From: Podocnemis expansa
Taxonomy: Eukaryota > Chordata > Testudines > Podocnemididae
Assembly (NCBI GenBank): GCA_007922195.1
Contig: ML682119.1
Span: 643,931-707,930 of the forward strand
Direction of reading: 5' to 3'
Length of the DNA stretch: 64,000 nt
The notes below the pieces were generated by a model. It searched no databases. It was not told where the DNA came from and worked only from the letters and a program-made list of their open reading frames with translations. Numbering within the stretch: position 1 is the first letter of the stretch; each line of letters begins with the position of its first letter. Shown here one piece after another: positions 10,742 to 22,804 of the stretch. The position numbers were made by a program, and so were the translations under genes.

Positions 10742-13429
10742 TGACTCTGCCAGCCCCAGGAGAAAGGGGGCCAGATCTTTGGAATCCAGGATTGCTTTTT
10801 GGAAACAGGACCTAGCAATTGCTCAACAATGCGCATCAGTACCAGGACCTCCTGGTGCCCCTGCTCTTGCCCTACCATTTTTTCCTTAGCATCGCTAATG
10901 TCAGCACTGGCCCAATGCCCTTCCAGCATTTTTGGTCCCAAATTTATCCCTGGCACAGCCAGTGCCTGGCTCGCCTGTGCCTAACCCCAGCTGTGAACAG
11001 GATCAAGCCAGCCTGGCAGAGCCATGTTGTAAAGGGTAATTCCACTGGAGTGAGAGATGCACTCTCAAAACCTGCCCTTGCTCCCATTGCTGACAGAACC
11101 TGAAAAGTCTGAAATGTGCCATGAGAGGGAAAAGCCAGGAGTCTGTGACTCTGCACCCACCCACCCAGCAGGCTCCCCAGAGCCCAGACCCTATATGTCC
11201 TAGAGTCCTTGACCAGAGCATCCACCTGGAGCGCTGCTCCAGAGCCCAGAGCCTATGGGCCCAGACTGCTAAGAAGCTGCAAACCTAGAAACATCATAGT
11301 CCCCAAAGTCAAGGTGACTGATGATGTCTGGGGGGAAGGGACCCTGGAAGGTGGAGGATTGACTCTCCCTGTTTGTAGCCCTCTCTCCACAGCAGTAGAA
11401 CAGGGAGGGGAATCTGAACTGCAATAGCCCAAAGATGATGTGGGTGGGAGCTGCAAGACTATGTCCTTTACAAAGTGAATGTTGGGCATGGCAAGGGTGC
11501 CCAAAGCAGTCTGAGAGCAAAGGCCACATTTCCCACAAGGAAGCAGTTTGATACCTGGCTGAGCAATGATGTTGCCAGACTGGCCTCGTTCCTCAGACAT
11601 TTGAGGGGAACATAGGGCAGAGACCCCTTTGCACAATAACAAGCTGGTCCTTTCCTTTCCATGGAACCAGTGGCAGTGACCTGACACGTGACCCAGTCAT
11701 GAAGAAAACCCGGAGCTTCCTGCAGCCTGTTAGCAACATACTTCTGTTCCCTTTACAGCAAGGATTTCACTGTATTCAACTGACATTACCTGAGCAAATG
11801 GGACCTCAGTTTGCCCCTTCTGCACCCACAGCACATACCCAGGGGCAGAGGCATAGTCACATATCATTGCACTGAGGAAGAGCAGCTCTGCCTCTTACTT
11901 TCCCAGGTGCACACTGAAGCAGTTGGTGCCACATTCCCACCACCCCTGCTGCCTCTTCTGCAGCTCCTGGGGCAGCTGTGCTGTAGGCTAGGTGTGTTCT
12001 GAGTAGGTCTGTCCTGCCCCTGGCCTGCCTGCCGGCTGCATGTGAGTTGCTGGGATGGTCCAAACAGGCTGTAGGAGACCCTGAGATAGTAGGATAGAAG
12101 CTTGGCTGGCTGGGCAAGAGGCAGGGGCTAGGTAACACATGACACTTTGCCCCAAGACCTTTCTGAAATAACATCTTTGGATGCCAGCATAGGAAGGTTG
12201 GATCCACTGGGATAGCTAATTGGGTCCCAAACTTGGGGCTCCTTGAGGGGATTGTAAATCTCCTACCTTCCCCCTCCAGCTGCTCTGGGACCATGCAAAG
12301 TATAATAATAGCATGCTGATGATGCTTCATTCTATAGCCAGCATGCAGGAATAGCTGCACTAGGTGTAGTCCGTGGATTCCAGTCCAGTGCTGGTGGGGC
12401 TCTGCCACTCTGTACTCTCAGAGTTTGGTAGGGTGCCCCCAGGTCAGAACTGAGCCCTTTCACTGTGCAGGGCCATTCTCTGCAGACAAGCGCCTGACAG
12501 ACTCCACAGTCTTTGGCCTTCCAGCCTACAGGTCCCAGCTAGAAGGCAGGGAGAGCCTGATATGGAAAGGGCTGAGAAACATATGATGAGATTATTGTTC
12601 CCAGAGACTGCAAAGCTCTGGAGAAGAGGCCTGAAAATGCTGGGAAGGGAGAGTGGATTTTAACTGAAGCAAGAGCTGGTCAAAAAGAAGTTTTGATCTT
12701 CCACCAGGCTGAGCTGCCAGTGTTGTGGGGGGGAATTTGTGGGAGTTGTGGATAATCTTCCCATGGAAGTTACCTAGCCCCACAGGGACTGGAGGGGACA
12801 TGAGTGGGGCACATGGACATAGAGAAGTGTCGTAACAACAAACATCTCCCCTTATTTCTTTGATTCAGGGACTGACACCTGTGGACATCACTGCAGCCCC
12901 CAGCTGGTGGGACATGGGTCATTTGAAGAACCAGACCCCAAATCACAGGCCAAGGCCTGTGAGGAGAGCAAGGAACTGAGGTGAGGCAGCTGCACCCTTC
13001 TCCTAGCCCCTTGGTGGAATGACTCCAGTATGGTTGGACTCCCTCCATTTCCCTTACACCTGCTCTCAGCCTGATGAGCCCAGTTCAGCATAGCTAAGTA
13101 ACTCCAGTGCTTCCATGGCACTGACTGATGGACCAGGAGTAGATGCAGTCACCATGACACTGACATACATTGGCCAGTTTTATCCCTCATACTGAATATC
13201 TCCTCTGACCTCATCCTCCCCACATGAGCTGAAAGCTACCAGCCCTAAGACATCTGGCACAGTACTGAACCCTAGGGCTGCATCCTGTCAGGAGACTGGA
13301 GTCAGCTACTGCTGCAGGCCTTACAGCTTCTCCCTTAGCTCCTGCTGCTCCATTACCAAGACCCCTCAGCTTCAATCCCCACAGATGCTCAGAGAGGTTT
13401 GTTACCTAGCCAACAGCCTGCATCCCCCT
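10742..13429. other. Gene-poor interval
   Basis: No supported gene. 11857-12060 is copy 2 of dispersed repeat R1 on the minus strand. The 183-codon frame at 11857-12408 has no domain and is explained by that repeat. Confidence 0.4.
11857..12060 (-). repeat. Dispersed repeat R1, copy 2
   Basis: Inverted copy of the unit at 2385-2580 (see that entry); the shared core is about 180 bases with many substitutions, so both copies are old. Confidence 0.5.
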
Positions 13430-14195
13430 TGTCAAGGCTGTTTCCCCACTCTGGCACTCTGAGTTCAGAAGGTGGGGGCCTGCAACAAGCTTTACAACAC
13501 CCTGGCCTTAAAGTCTGGTCTTAGAACTCTCCAAGGCCACCAACTCCTGCCCTTGGAATGGTAATGTTGCCACCATCCAAATGCAAATATCTCTGGAAAC
13601 CCAGGAAGGTGCACTTGGGAATTCCTTCCTGTGAGGTACCCTCAAACACTTTTATTCCTCTCTCAGGAGAGCAATTGAACCCCAGCTGGGGTATGAGCTG
13701 GAATGAGGATAGAATCCCTTTTAGTAGCTGGCTGTGCAGTCTGAGGCAAACCTCTTGCCATTCAGAACACAGAACCCAAGCTTACTTTAAAAGGGCACAC
13801 TCTTTTATTAAAAAGAGATAAGAAACAGAGTTGCTTCTCTGGGATTTAACTTAGGTAGTTACAGGGTAGAGGGAGGGGATACACATGCTCAGCACAGAGA
13901 AATCCAAAAACAAATAAAAAAACAAAGAAATACCCTGACTGCATCTAAGTAAACACTCCCTCCTACTCATACCTGGTCAGGAACAAACTTGAGCTTATTG
14001 TTAGTAAGAATATTGCTAGATCCTTCCTCAGGTCGCTCTCTGGCCACCTCCTGATCCTTCCAGGAGCTCTGCTGCATCCAAATAGGCACAAGCAAGGCTG
14101 CTGCTTCAATTTAAAAATCTGTACTTTGTTCCTACTGGCTGTCCTGGAACTCACTGACCAGAAGGTTAACCCCTTCCTCCCAAAGGGTTACTACA
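13430..14195 (-). mobile_element. Solo LTR, minus strand, about 766 bp
   Basis: Read on the minus strand it starts TGTAGTAACCCTTTGGGAGG at 14195 and ends CAGCCTTGACA at 13430, giving TG...CA borders. An AATAAAAGAG signal lies near 13800-13815, so U3-R-U5 polarity is minus. The flanking 5-mers CCCCT and TTTCT do not form a clean duplication. No internal retroviral sequence adjoins it. Confidence 0.6.
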
Positions 14196-16394
14196 TTTCT
14201 TTCCAGGGGTGGTCTTAGAGTTTTGGAGGCCTGGGGCAAAAGTAAACAATGCCCTCACCTCTGCATGGATGGCCCACCCTTGATTTTTTTCCCTCACCAC
14301 CTCCCCCTCCCCCCGCTACTTTGTTCCCTGGCCTTGCCAGTCACCACCTCCCTCGAGAACCTTTTTTCTCCCTGTGCTAGAAGCCTGAGCCCCCCTCCCC
14401 CCCCCCATTGTAAGAGGTAGTGCGTTCCTGGCCTCACAGCTGCTTGTATCCTTGCAGATCTGCCGGTATCCACTTCATATCTGGGGGTATCTTCAACCCA
14501 TTGTTATGGATTGGAGCATGGATGTGTAACCCATATGCCTAAAAAGGAGCAATCTCTTTTAGGGATCTCTTTTGGTTGGGTTACATTGCTGGGCAGATTT
14601 AGCTGCCCAGAAATGAGAACTTTCTGGAACTAGGGTGTGCTAGCATATTGCTGCAGTGAGATGCCTGAAAGGAGCAGCCCAGAGAGGAGCAATCAGAGAG
14701 AATTGCTGAGTCCTTATGCTCAGTGATTGAGTGAGAGGAGCTGAGCCAGGAGTGGCCTGCAGGATGTTTTCTCCCTGCTTTGGACTGTTTTTGCAGAGGA
14801 GATGTCTCTTGTAGGACTGAAAGCTGGATAACCAGTAAACAGACTGCAGGGTGCTGGTTGCACAGGAGAAAGCAAGGACTGCGTGGAATTCACCTGAAGA
14901 TTCCTGCAGCCAGCGAAGATGAGGCTTGCTTCGACTTTGCATTCAAGCCTGAAGGACTTGAGCAAAAGACTGCAACTGAGATAAGGGTGACTCCACCTGA
15001 ACTTTGGGACTCTTGAGTTTCTCACTATTTTCTTTAAATTCATTTTGGTTTCTTAGGATAAGATTTGTTAAGTTAGTTAATAAAGTTCATTGTTATGTTT
15101 ATGCTGAGTAGTTGTTTAATGTGGGATGGGAAGTCTGAGCAGGCTTCATTGTGAGTCCTTTTACAACTGAATCCTGGCTCTCCAGCTGCTTTCTTCAGGG
15201 ATTTCCCTCTGTTAGGGATTGGAGAGGGGCTATTGAATGAATGCTAGCCCACCCTTGCAGGTTTCAGATACAGATTCCATTTTTATCTGCCTAGGGTCCC
15301 ATGCTGCTCCTGCCCCTGCCCCAGTGGTGGAGAGCAATGAGCACTAGCCAATCCCAGCTCAACTCTGCATATGTCTGCCAGTGAATCAGAGACAGTCACT
15401 CATGGGAGCTCAGTTTCGCAACTGGTCCCACCTTTCTAGGAGCCTCAGTGGACAGTCTCTACACTCCAATGAGCTGGTGATTGTCAGCTCGCCTTGCTCT
15501 TCCTCTCACTGCCAGCTACCCAATCAGATGATTGACAACAGCAGGAATCCAACCGCTGGAAATGGGAGCAGGGGCAGCGTTGCTGATCATAAAGCCTGGC
15601 ATGCGGATTTTAGATTTGATGCAGCCTGAGGCTGAGCAGATGTGGATCACATGCAGATCCACATTTTTGTATCCATGCAGGGCTGTACACATGGCCAGTG
15701 ATCCAGGACCAGCCAGGTTAATGGGGTGCCTGTTGCCTCCAGTTCTCATATTCTCTGAAAGCTGTCTCACCTGAGTCCTCCCCACGCTCCCCACCTCCTT
15801 ATGGCTACCAACAGCTGCCTTCTGTGACCAGGGCTGTTCCTAGGGGGGTGCGGGGCCCTGGGCGAATCAGTCTCTGCAGGGCCCCCACCCACCCCAGCAC
15901 TGGGGGGCGGAGACAGCCAGCCCTGTGGAGTGTCTGACAAGGCACATCATTCCCTAACCCCTCCAGGTCCCTGTTCCTGAATATCAGGTGCCAAAAAGCT
16001 CCACAAATAGGAGTAGGAGGGAGGGTGATGGATCATACTGTTCCTGGGACTTCCAGCCCTGCCTCTCCCATTAACTTTGCTGTGATGCTTGCCTTCCCCA
16101 CAATCTTCTGAGTGGCAGCATGAGAGTGGGGAGAAGGGGAGGATAGAGTGGGGTGTCAGGAGAGTAAGAGAAGTGCAGCTGGGTGGCAGGCATGAAGGAA
16201 GGCAGCACAGCATCTGCAATTTCCCATGCTATTCCTGCCCTAGGCCAAATGCCTGGATATGCTGCAGGGCAGAAAATTTAAAAAGGCTCTGGCCTGGTCC
16301 CAGCTTACAGGTGCATGTGAATCAGGTGGGGGAAGTTAGGGAACCTATGAGGCAAACAAGTCCATTTTGCTCAGGATGGGAAAAGCAAGAAGGA

Positions 16395-16475
16395 TCCACT
16401 CAGAAAGAAAAAGAATAAAATACAAGATGAAAGTCGTGTCTGATCACCAGCCATTTACAATGATCACACAGGAGC
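16395..16475. repeat. Dispersed repeat R2, copy 1
   Basis: GATCCACTCAGAAAGAAAAA, then AAAGTCGTGTC, then a 19-bp segment (16441-16459), then ATGATCACACAGGA. The same order occurs at 17170-17245, with the 19-bp segment reversed. Confidence 0.6.
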
Positions 16476-17164
16476 TCTCAGGAAGCAAGACACAAGAAGT
16501 TCCATAGATTTACTTGAGAATCAGCAAATATAAAAGATGGGTAAAAAGATGAAAACTTACCCAGTATGTGTGGTAGAAAGAGCAGGCAACACTAATTGTC
16601 ACCTCACCCTGGGATGGATAGGGGGAATTCAAACATCAAGAGATTAATTTTAAAACACAGTATAATCTTGCTGGCCCCCCTCCCCCCCAGACTTATTTTT
16701 GCCATTCTTGTGATTTTTGATCTCTTGAAACTGGCAATACTGTATAAATTAATACCACATACTCCACTCAAGGAATCCCTTTCCCTAACTGTATTCTTCA
16801 TGCTAGTGTAGCAGGCTTCTGTAGCCACAATGTAGGGACACAGAGATAAAATTAATTGAATGTACCTTTTAAAGCATCTGTTAGGGAACACTGTATCTGT
16901 TTGTTAATATCATAACTGAAATAACTAACTCAGTTTAATAGACATTGTAACCAATGTCCAACAAAGCTTGATGTTGTAAATTTAGAAATCTATTTTGTAT
17001 TCTTGATAAAACTTCTTTTAAGTGTATACTCTGGAATTTCATTTAAATGTGTGAACAAGATGTGTGAATGAAGGGTGTGCATGATGGAATCAGTTAATAC
17101 CAGCCTGTCCTGATGAAATGCAAGTATTACCTTAGTGGCTAAGTGATGCAAAGAAGTCCCACAA

Positions 17165-17245
17165 AAGCGAGGGTCCACCCCAGAAAGAAAACACAAAGCA
17201 AAAGTCATGTCTGTAAATGGCTGGTGATCAATGATCACACAGGAT
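17165..17245. repeat. Dispersed repeat R2, copy 2
   Basis: AAAGTCATGTC is followed at 17212-17230 by the exact reverse complement of 16441-16459 and then by ATGATCACACAGGA as in copy 1. The segment is therefore inverted in place. Confidence 0.6.
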
Positions 17246-17554
17246 GCCTGGCCCAGCCTGCCCTCCAGCTTCACCACCTGGCCTGGGGGGGATGGGGGGA
17301 CAGTCCTAGGCCTCATCTGCCTGCCATCCTCTTGCCTGGCCACCAACCCAGCATGACCGAGGACCCAGAGGGGCATGTGTGATGGTGTGCACCCTGGGTT
17401 ATGATCTACATGATTTTCTTGTTCACTTATACACTGGAATTGTATGATTTGCTGCCAATTGCACCATGCAATGTTTCTGTGTGGATGCTAATAACCTATT
17501 CTCCATGATTTCTATAATGATATGTTTCCTACAACTTCATACGTGTGAACAAAC

Positions 17555-20272
17555 ATAGAATCATAGAATCATAGAATCTTAGGGTTGGAAGGGACCTCAT
17601 AGGTCATCTAGTCCAACCCCCTGCCAGAGGCAGGGCCACTCCCACTAAAGCAACCCAGTCATGGTTTTATCCAGCCGGGCCTTAAACACCTCCAAAGATG
17701 GTGACTCCACCACCTCCCTTGGCAGCTCATTCCAATGTTTCACCACTCGCCTAGTAAAAAAGTTTTTTCTAATATCCAGCCTTGACCTCCCTAACTGCAA
17801 CTTGAGACCATTGCTCCTCGTCCTGTCCTCCTTTACTACCGAGAATAGTCGAGATCCATCTTCCTTGGAGCATCCCTTCAAGTAGTTGAAGGTTGCTATC
17901 AAATCCCCCCTCAATCTTCTCTTCTGCAGACTAAATAAGCCTAATGCTTTCAGTCTTTCCTCATAGGGCTTGTGCTCCAGCCCTTTAATCATTTTGGTTG
18001 CCCTCCTCTGAACTCTCTCTAGCATGTCCCTGTCCTTTTTGTAGTGGGGAGCCCAAAACTGAACACAGTGTTCTAGATGTGGCCTCACCAGTGCAGAATA
18101 GAGGGGAATGATCACATCCCTTGATCTGCTGGTAATACTTCTTTTGATGCAGCCCAGTATGCCATTGGCCTTTTTGGCAGCAAGAGCACACTGCTGACTC
18201 ATATCTAGCTTCCCATCCACCATGACCCCCAGGTCCTTTTCTACGCTGCTGCTACTTAGCTGAATGTTTCCCAGCCTGTAGCAGTGCATGGGGTTTTTCT
18301 GTCCCACATGCAGGATTTTACACTTGTCCTTATTGAACTTCATAAGATTTTTATTGGCCCACTGTTCCAATTTATCTAGGTCTCCCTGAATCCTATCCTT
18401 GCCCTCCAACGTGTCTACTGCTCCCCCTAGCTTGGTGTCATCTGCAAACTTACTGAGAATGCAGTCTATTCCATCATCCAGATCATTGATGAAAATGTGG
18501 AACAGAACCGGCCCCAGGACCGACCCCTGGGGCACACCACTCGTGACTGGTTGCCAGCTAGACATGGAACCATTGATTCCTACACGCTGAAACCGTTGAT
18601 CTAGCCAGTTTTCTATCCACCTTATAGTCCACCTATCCAACCCATACTTCCTTAATTTGCCAATGAGAATGCTGTGGGAAACTGTATCAAAAGCCTTGCT
18701 AAAATCAAGGTATATCACATCAACGGTTCTTCCTGCATCCAGAAAACCAGTCATCTGATCATAGAAGGAAATGAGATTGGTCAGACATGATTTACCCTTG
18801 GTAAATCCATGCTGACTGTTCCTGATCACTTTATTTTCCTCTAAGTGTTTGAGGATGGATTCTTTGAGAATCTGCTCCATAATTTTTCCAGGGATTGAGG
18901 TGAGGCTGACTGGTCTGTAGTTCCCTGGATCCTCCTTTTTCCCATTCTTGAAAATAGGCACTACATTTGCTTTTTTCCAATCCTCTGGCACCTCCCCCGT
19001 TCTCCATGAGTTTTGAAAGATAACAGCCAGAGGTGCTGCTATTTCATCGGCCAACTCCCTCAGCACCCTTGGATGCAGTTCGTCCGGCCCCATGGACTTG
19101 TGCACATCCAGCTTCTTTAAGCAGTCCCTAACCTGACCTTCCATCACCAAGGGCCTCTCTTCTTCTCTCCAATCTGTCATACCCATGGTAGTGGGCTGGG
19201 AGCTGACTCTGCCTGTGAAAACTGAAGCAAAAAAAGCATTGAGCACTTCAGCTTTTTCTTCATCCTTTGTCACGAGGATGCCTGCCCCATTCAGCAAGGG
19301 ACCTACACCATCCCTGATCCTCTTCTTGTTATTAACATACTTGTAGAACCCCTTCTTGTTATCCTTTACATCCCTCGCTAGCCGCAGCTCCATTTGTCCT
19401 TTGGCCTTTCTGATTTTATCCCTGCAGTCCCTAGCAATATCTTTATATGCCTCCTTGGTCATCTGACCAAGCTTCCACTTCCTGCAAGCTTCCTTTTTAT
19501 GTTTAAGCTCAGAGCAGAGTTTTCTGCCAAGCCATTCTGGCTGCCTCACATATTTATTCTTTCTCCTAACTGGAATGGCAACTTCCTGTGCCCTTAGCAG
19601 GGTTTCTTTAAAATATAACCAACTTTCTTGGACTCCTTTTCCCTTCAGATTAGCTTCCCAAGGGATCCTGCCCATCAGTTCCCTGAGGGAGCCAAAATCT
19701 GCTCTTTTGAAGTCCAGGGTTTTTGTTTTGCTTCTTTCCTTCCTTCCTTTAATCAGCATCCTGAACTCAACCATGTCGTGGTCACTACTTCCTAGCTTGC
19801 CATTTACCTCTACCTCCCTGATCAAATCTTCCCTGTTTGTGAGCAGCAGGTCGAGAGATGCAAGGCCCCTAGTTGGTTCCTCCAGCATTTGTACTAGAAA
19901 GTTGTCCCCAACACACTCTAAAAATCCCCTGGATTGCCCATGCACTGCTGTATTGGTCTCCCAACAGATATCAGGGTAATTGAAGTCCCCCATCAGCACC
20001 AGGGCCTGTGATCTAGAAGCTTCCGCTAGTTGTCCATAGAACACCTCATCCACCTCCTACTTCTGGTCTGGTGGTCTATAGCAGACACCCACCACAACAT
20101 CCCCCTTGTTGCTTTCCTCTCTCAATGTAACCCACAGACTTTCTATTGGCACGCTTCCACTTCCATAATGGAGCTCTGAGCAGTCATAGAGGTCTTTTAC
20201 ATATAGTGCTACTCCTCCCTCTCTTCTTCCCTGCCTGTCTTTCCTGAACAGTTTATACCCATCCATGGCTCT
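17555..20272 (-). mobile_element. CR1 LINE, 5'-truncated, nearly intact
   Basis: The 3' end lies at 17555 in tandem ATTCTATG-type units, read on the minus strand, as in chicken-repeat-1 LINEs. The 5' side breaks at about 20272, inside the endonuclease domain, where LTR B resumes. About 2.7 kb remain. The copy is inserted in solo LTR B, so it is younger than that LTR. Confidence 0.9.
17645..20272 (-). pseudogene. CR1 ORF2: endonuclease and RT, one nonsense codon
   Basis: ORF2 of CR1 encodes an APE-type endonuclease and a reverse transcriptase for target-primed retrotransposition. One frame runs from the truncation through YKLFRKDRQG and GGVALYVKD to CYRPPDQK, then a single TAG (20054-20056), then 802 uninterrupted codons to 17645. 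Visible motifs, numbered from the methionine after the stop, are [11 protein letters not shown] (about 21-31, endonuclease), [10 protein letters not shown] (about 87-96), [10 protein letters not shown] (about 445) and FADDTKLGG (about 534), the RT catalytic aspartates. [10 protein letters not shown] is also present. The N-terminal third of the endonuclease and all of ORF1 are missing. The stop sits where related copies have an acidic codon, so a single substitution explains it. Confidence 0.9.
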
Positions 20273-21604
20273 GGTGTGCCTCTTTCTGAAGCTGAGGGCC
20301 AGAGTTAGATTTTTTCCCCACACTCTCCATCTTGAAACAGCTCCAAGCAAGCTATGGGCCCTGCCTCGCCTCAGGTAGAGACTGGCTGTGCAAACATCTA
20401 ACTGCCAAACACCTTGAGCATAAACTTGTTTGGACTAGGTTAGTTTAAGTAGAAGTATTAGGTTAGTATGCATATTTTGCCTTTTATTTTCTTGTGGTCT
20501 CTCCTGATTTACTTATACAGTGATTCTGTCATGCTTGGCCATATTCTCACTTAGAATTATAATCTGATCAATAAACTAGTAGTTGTTTTCCCTAAAGCTG
20601 TGTGATCTTTAGAGGGTGTGAGTGAAGGAGGCTGAGCACAATCCTTCTTCTTTGTTAAATGGAGGGGCTTGAGTGTGTGGTGGCTGGGAGTGGTTCCCAA
20701 TCTCTATAGACAGTGGCTCTTGGTGTGGTAACAGGGGCTAGGGGTGCTTGCTGGGGGACCCTCCCTCAAGTAGCCAGCACTGTTCCCTCTAAGGCGCGCG
20801 GCAGCGCACTTAAAAAATCCTGCTGCGCAGGATTATCCTGCCCCCGCGCATGGGGCAGTTCAGGGCGGCAGCGTGGCCGAGGGGAGACGCACCGGAGTGC
20901 TGTGTCCCGGCATGAACCTGAGCCCAGCCCCTCGGCCGGAGGAAGGGAAGGTCTGCAGGCTTGAGCCAGCCCTGCCACTCCTCCCTCCCCTTCCCTCCCC
21001 GGAGACTTCGCCTCTTCCAGCCGGGGTCTGGCCGTTCGTGCGGCCAGCCCCGGCCTCCAGCCCAGGCTCGTTCCCCCCCACCCAGCTCTTTGGCCAGTGA
21101 AGAGGGCTGGGAGGGGGAGGGGGTTGGTCAGGCAGCTGGCACGGAAAGCGTGGGGGCAGGGAGGGCGTGTGGGGAGGGGGGAGAAGGGGTCAGGATGGTG
21201 GGCTGGGGAGGGCTTCGGGGGGCTGAAAGAGAAGATGGGGAGCTGGGGGTGGGGTTTAGGAGGGCTGGAATGGGGGCAGGGAGCTTAGGGAGTCAGAATT
21301 GGGGCAATTCTTCAGCTTTTTAAACAAGAGGCATGGCAAAGAGTAAGTGCCATTCATATCCTGAAGTTTGAAACTCCTCAAGTGGGAAAAAGGGAGTGCA
21401 TAGTGCCAAAATGTCCCTTCTGTAACTAGATAAAGCTGTGGAGGTGAAAAATCTAAAAATCAGTTGTATATTTCCTGAAAGCTAGTGTGGATGTTACTTA
21501 AGTGGAGAGACTGCACAGTGAGAGTGTTTGAGCATGTTAACCCCCTGCTTTCAAAGAACCTGGAACATGTTTTCTCCAGAATCCTGTAAATCACAACAAT
21601 TCAT

Positions 21605-21715
21605 TACAAAACAAACAAGGAGTCTTGTGGTACTTAAGGACTAACAAATATATTGGTTGCATGAGCTTTCATGGGAGAAAACCCCATTTCATCAGATGCT
21701 TTGAAGAACACTTCA
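21605..21715 (-). repeat. Dispersed repeat E, copy 3
   Basis: AGGAGTCTTGTGGTACTTAA, then CATGAGCTTTCATGGGAG and TTTCATCAGATGC: same order as copy 5, inverted relative to copy 1. Confidence 0.65.
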
Positions 21716-22154
21716 CAGAAATCTTAGAGATGTAATGGAGATATCAGATAAGTACTTGTTTTAAATATAGTAACAGCCAGAAGACTGGGAATCAAAGGAG
21801 CCATGAGATTATTCTCTTCACTATGCACCCTAGTCTGTCCATCAGAAGAAACCATAATGCGTTAAAGTGATGTGGTATTTTGGTAGAGATTTTCTCTTAA
21901 GTTGAAATGTAGCCCCAAAATGATGGGGCAGGTAAAGAACAAGGGACTGAAAATAGGCTTTTAAGAAATACTGTAGCCTTATCTTAAAGCAGGTAGAAGC
22001 CCATTGTTTTGATTTCAGCTGTGTTTAGCATCCTTCCTGTAGCAGCATTTTCCTGAAAAGAGATGCCTGGAATTTTTTTTTTTTATTTTTAAAATTTCAA
22101 TAGAATTTATCCCTCTGGGACCATCAAGACATCTTAAATGCTGCCAATTTCCAA

Positions 22155-22262
22155 AGCGGTAGCCATGTTAGTCCATTCCAGGAAAACAAAACAAGGAGTC
22201 TCCCACGAAAGCTCATGTGAAAAATAAATCTTAGTCTTTAAGTGCCACACGACTCCTTGTGT
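22155..22262. repeat. Dispersed repeat E, copy 4, rearranged
   Basis: It opens with GGTAGCCATGTTAGTCCATT and AACAAGGAGTC in one orientation, then switches to CCCACGAAAGCTCATG and CTTTAAGTGCCACACGACTCC in the other. The second half is therefore inverted relative to the first. Confidence 0.55.
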
Positions 22263-22804
22263 ATCTTAAATGCTATCAGTGATAATTAGCTGGTTTCCGT
22301 GTGAACTGTAACTCTGCATGTAGAACACAGGAGATGAGGGTATTAGGCAGAATTGTGACACCTAGGATCCAGATTGAATATAACTTTGGTCTTGGGTTGT
22401 TTGAAAGCCATGGATTAGTTTCTTTTGATTGTATAGCAATTTGGGTAAATTTTAAATAAATTGGGTGATTTTAGTAATAAAAAACAACTTTAAATAGTTT
22501 CTATTAATTTTTCATTGGTCTAGATTTTTCAATAATTTTTGTTGCACGAGTTTGCACACAAATTTTATTCAGAAAAAGTTTTGCACACGGGTTGAAAATT
22601 TTGCACACAAGCCGCCAAACCTTAGAGGGAACATTGGGCCAGAGGCATGCACCCCCTGCCTGGGACTGACAGTACACAAGAGGCTGGAGTGGACTGACTC
22701 AGGAGTGAGTGGTCACTTGGCAAAGCAAGATGAATCAGGGTTCAGGAGTGGGAATTGGGAGGTCACAGCAGCACACTGAATGGGGAGTGGTCTGTCACAG
22801 CATG

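Larger units (their letters stand above)
14196..17377. other. Gene-poor interval with LTR-like relics
   Basis: No gene. 14500-15250 has an LTR look: TGTAACCC near 14525 and TTAATAAAGTTC at about 15078. 14204 and 15833 start with CAGGGSTGKTC-type hAT ends whose partners were not found. 16395-16475 and 17150-17245 are related copies of an unnamed repeat that differ by a 19-bp inversion. Confidence 0.4.
20778..22636. mobile_element. hAT-like non-autonomous element, 1.86 kb
   Basis: The left end CACTGTTCCCTCTAAGG and the right end CCTTAGAGGGAACATTG are inverted partners. Comparison with the uninterrupted LTR at 25705-26661 shows that it interrupts LTR B. The flanks share GCCAG (20773-20777 and 22638-22642), a decayed duplication. 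The left 500 bases are very GC-rich. No transposase is visible. Repeat E copies at 21605 and 22155 lie inside it. Confidence 0.65.
17378..22799 (+). mobile_element. Solo LTR family B, split by two insertions
   Basis: It starts TGTGATGGTGTGCACC and ends GTCTGTCACA, and GCATG lies on both sides (17373-17377 and 22800-22804). These are a 5-bp target duplication and TG...CA ends of an LTR. Related sequence at 25705-26661 shows the parts in the same order: the opening (17378-17554), then CTGATCAATAAACTAGTAGT with its polyadenylation signal (about 20560), then the 3' portion (22645-22799). Without the CR1 (17555-20272) and the hAT element (20778-22636) the LTR is about 850 bp. No retroviral interior is present. 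Confidence 0.8.

Noticed and set aside
11857..12408. 183-codon minus-strand open frame
   Set aside because: Its C-terminal third is dispersed repeat R1; no protein family is recognisable.
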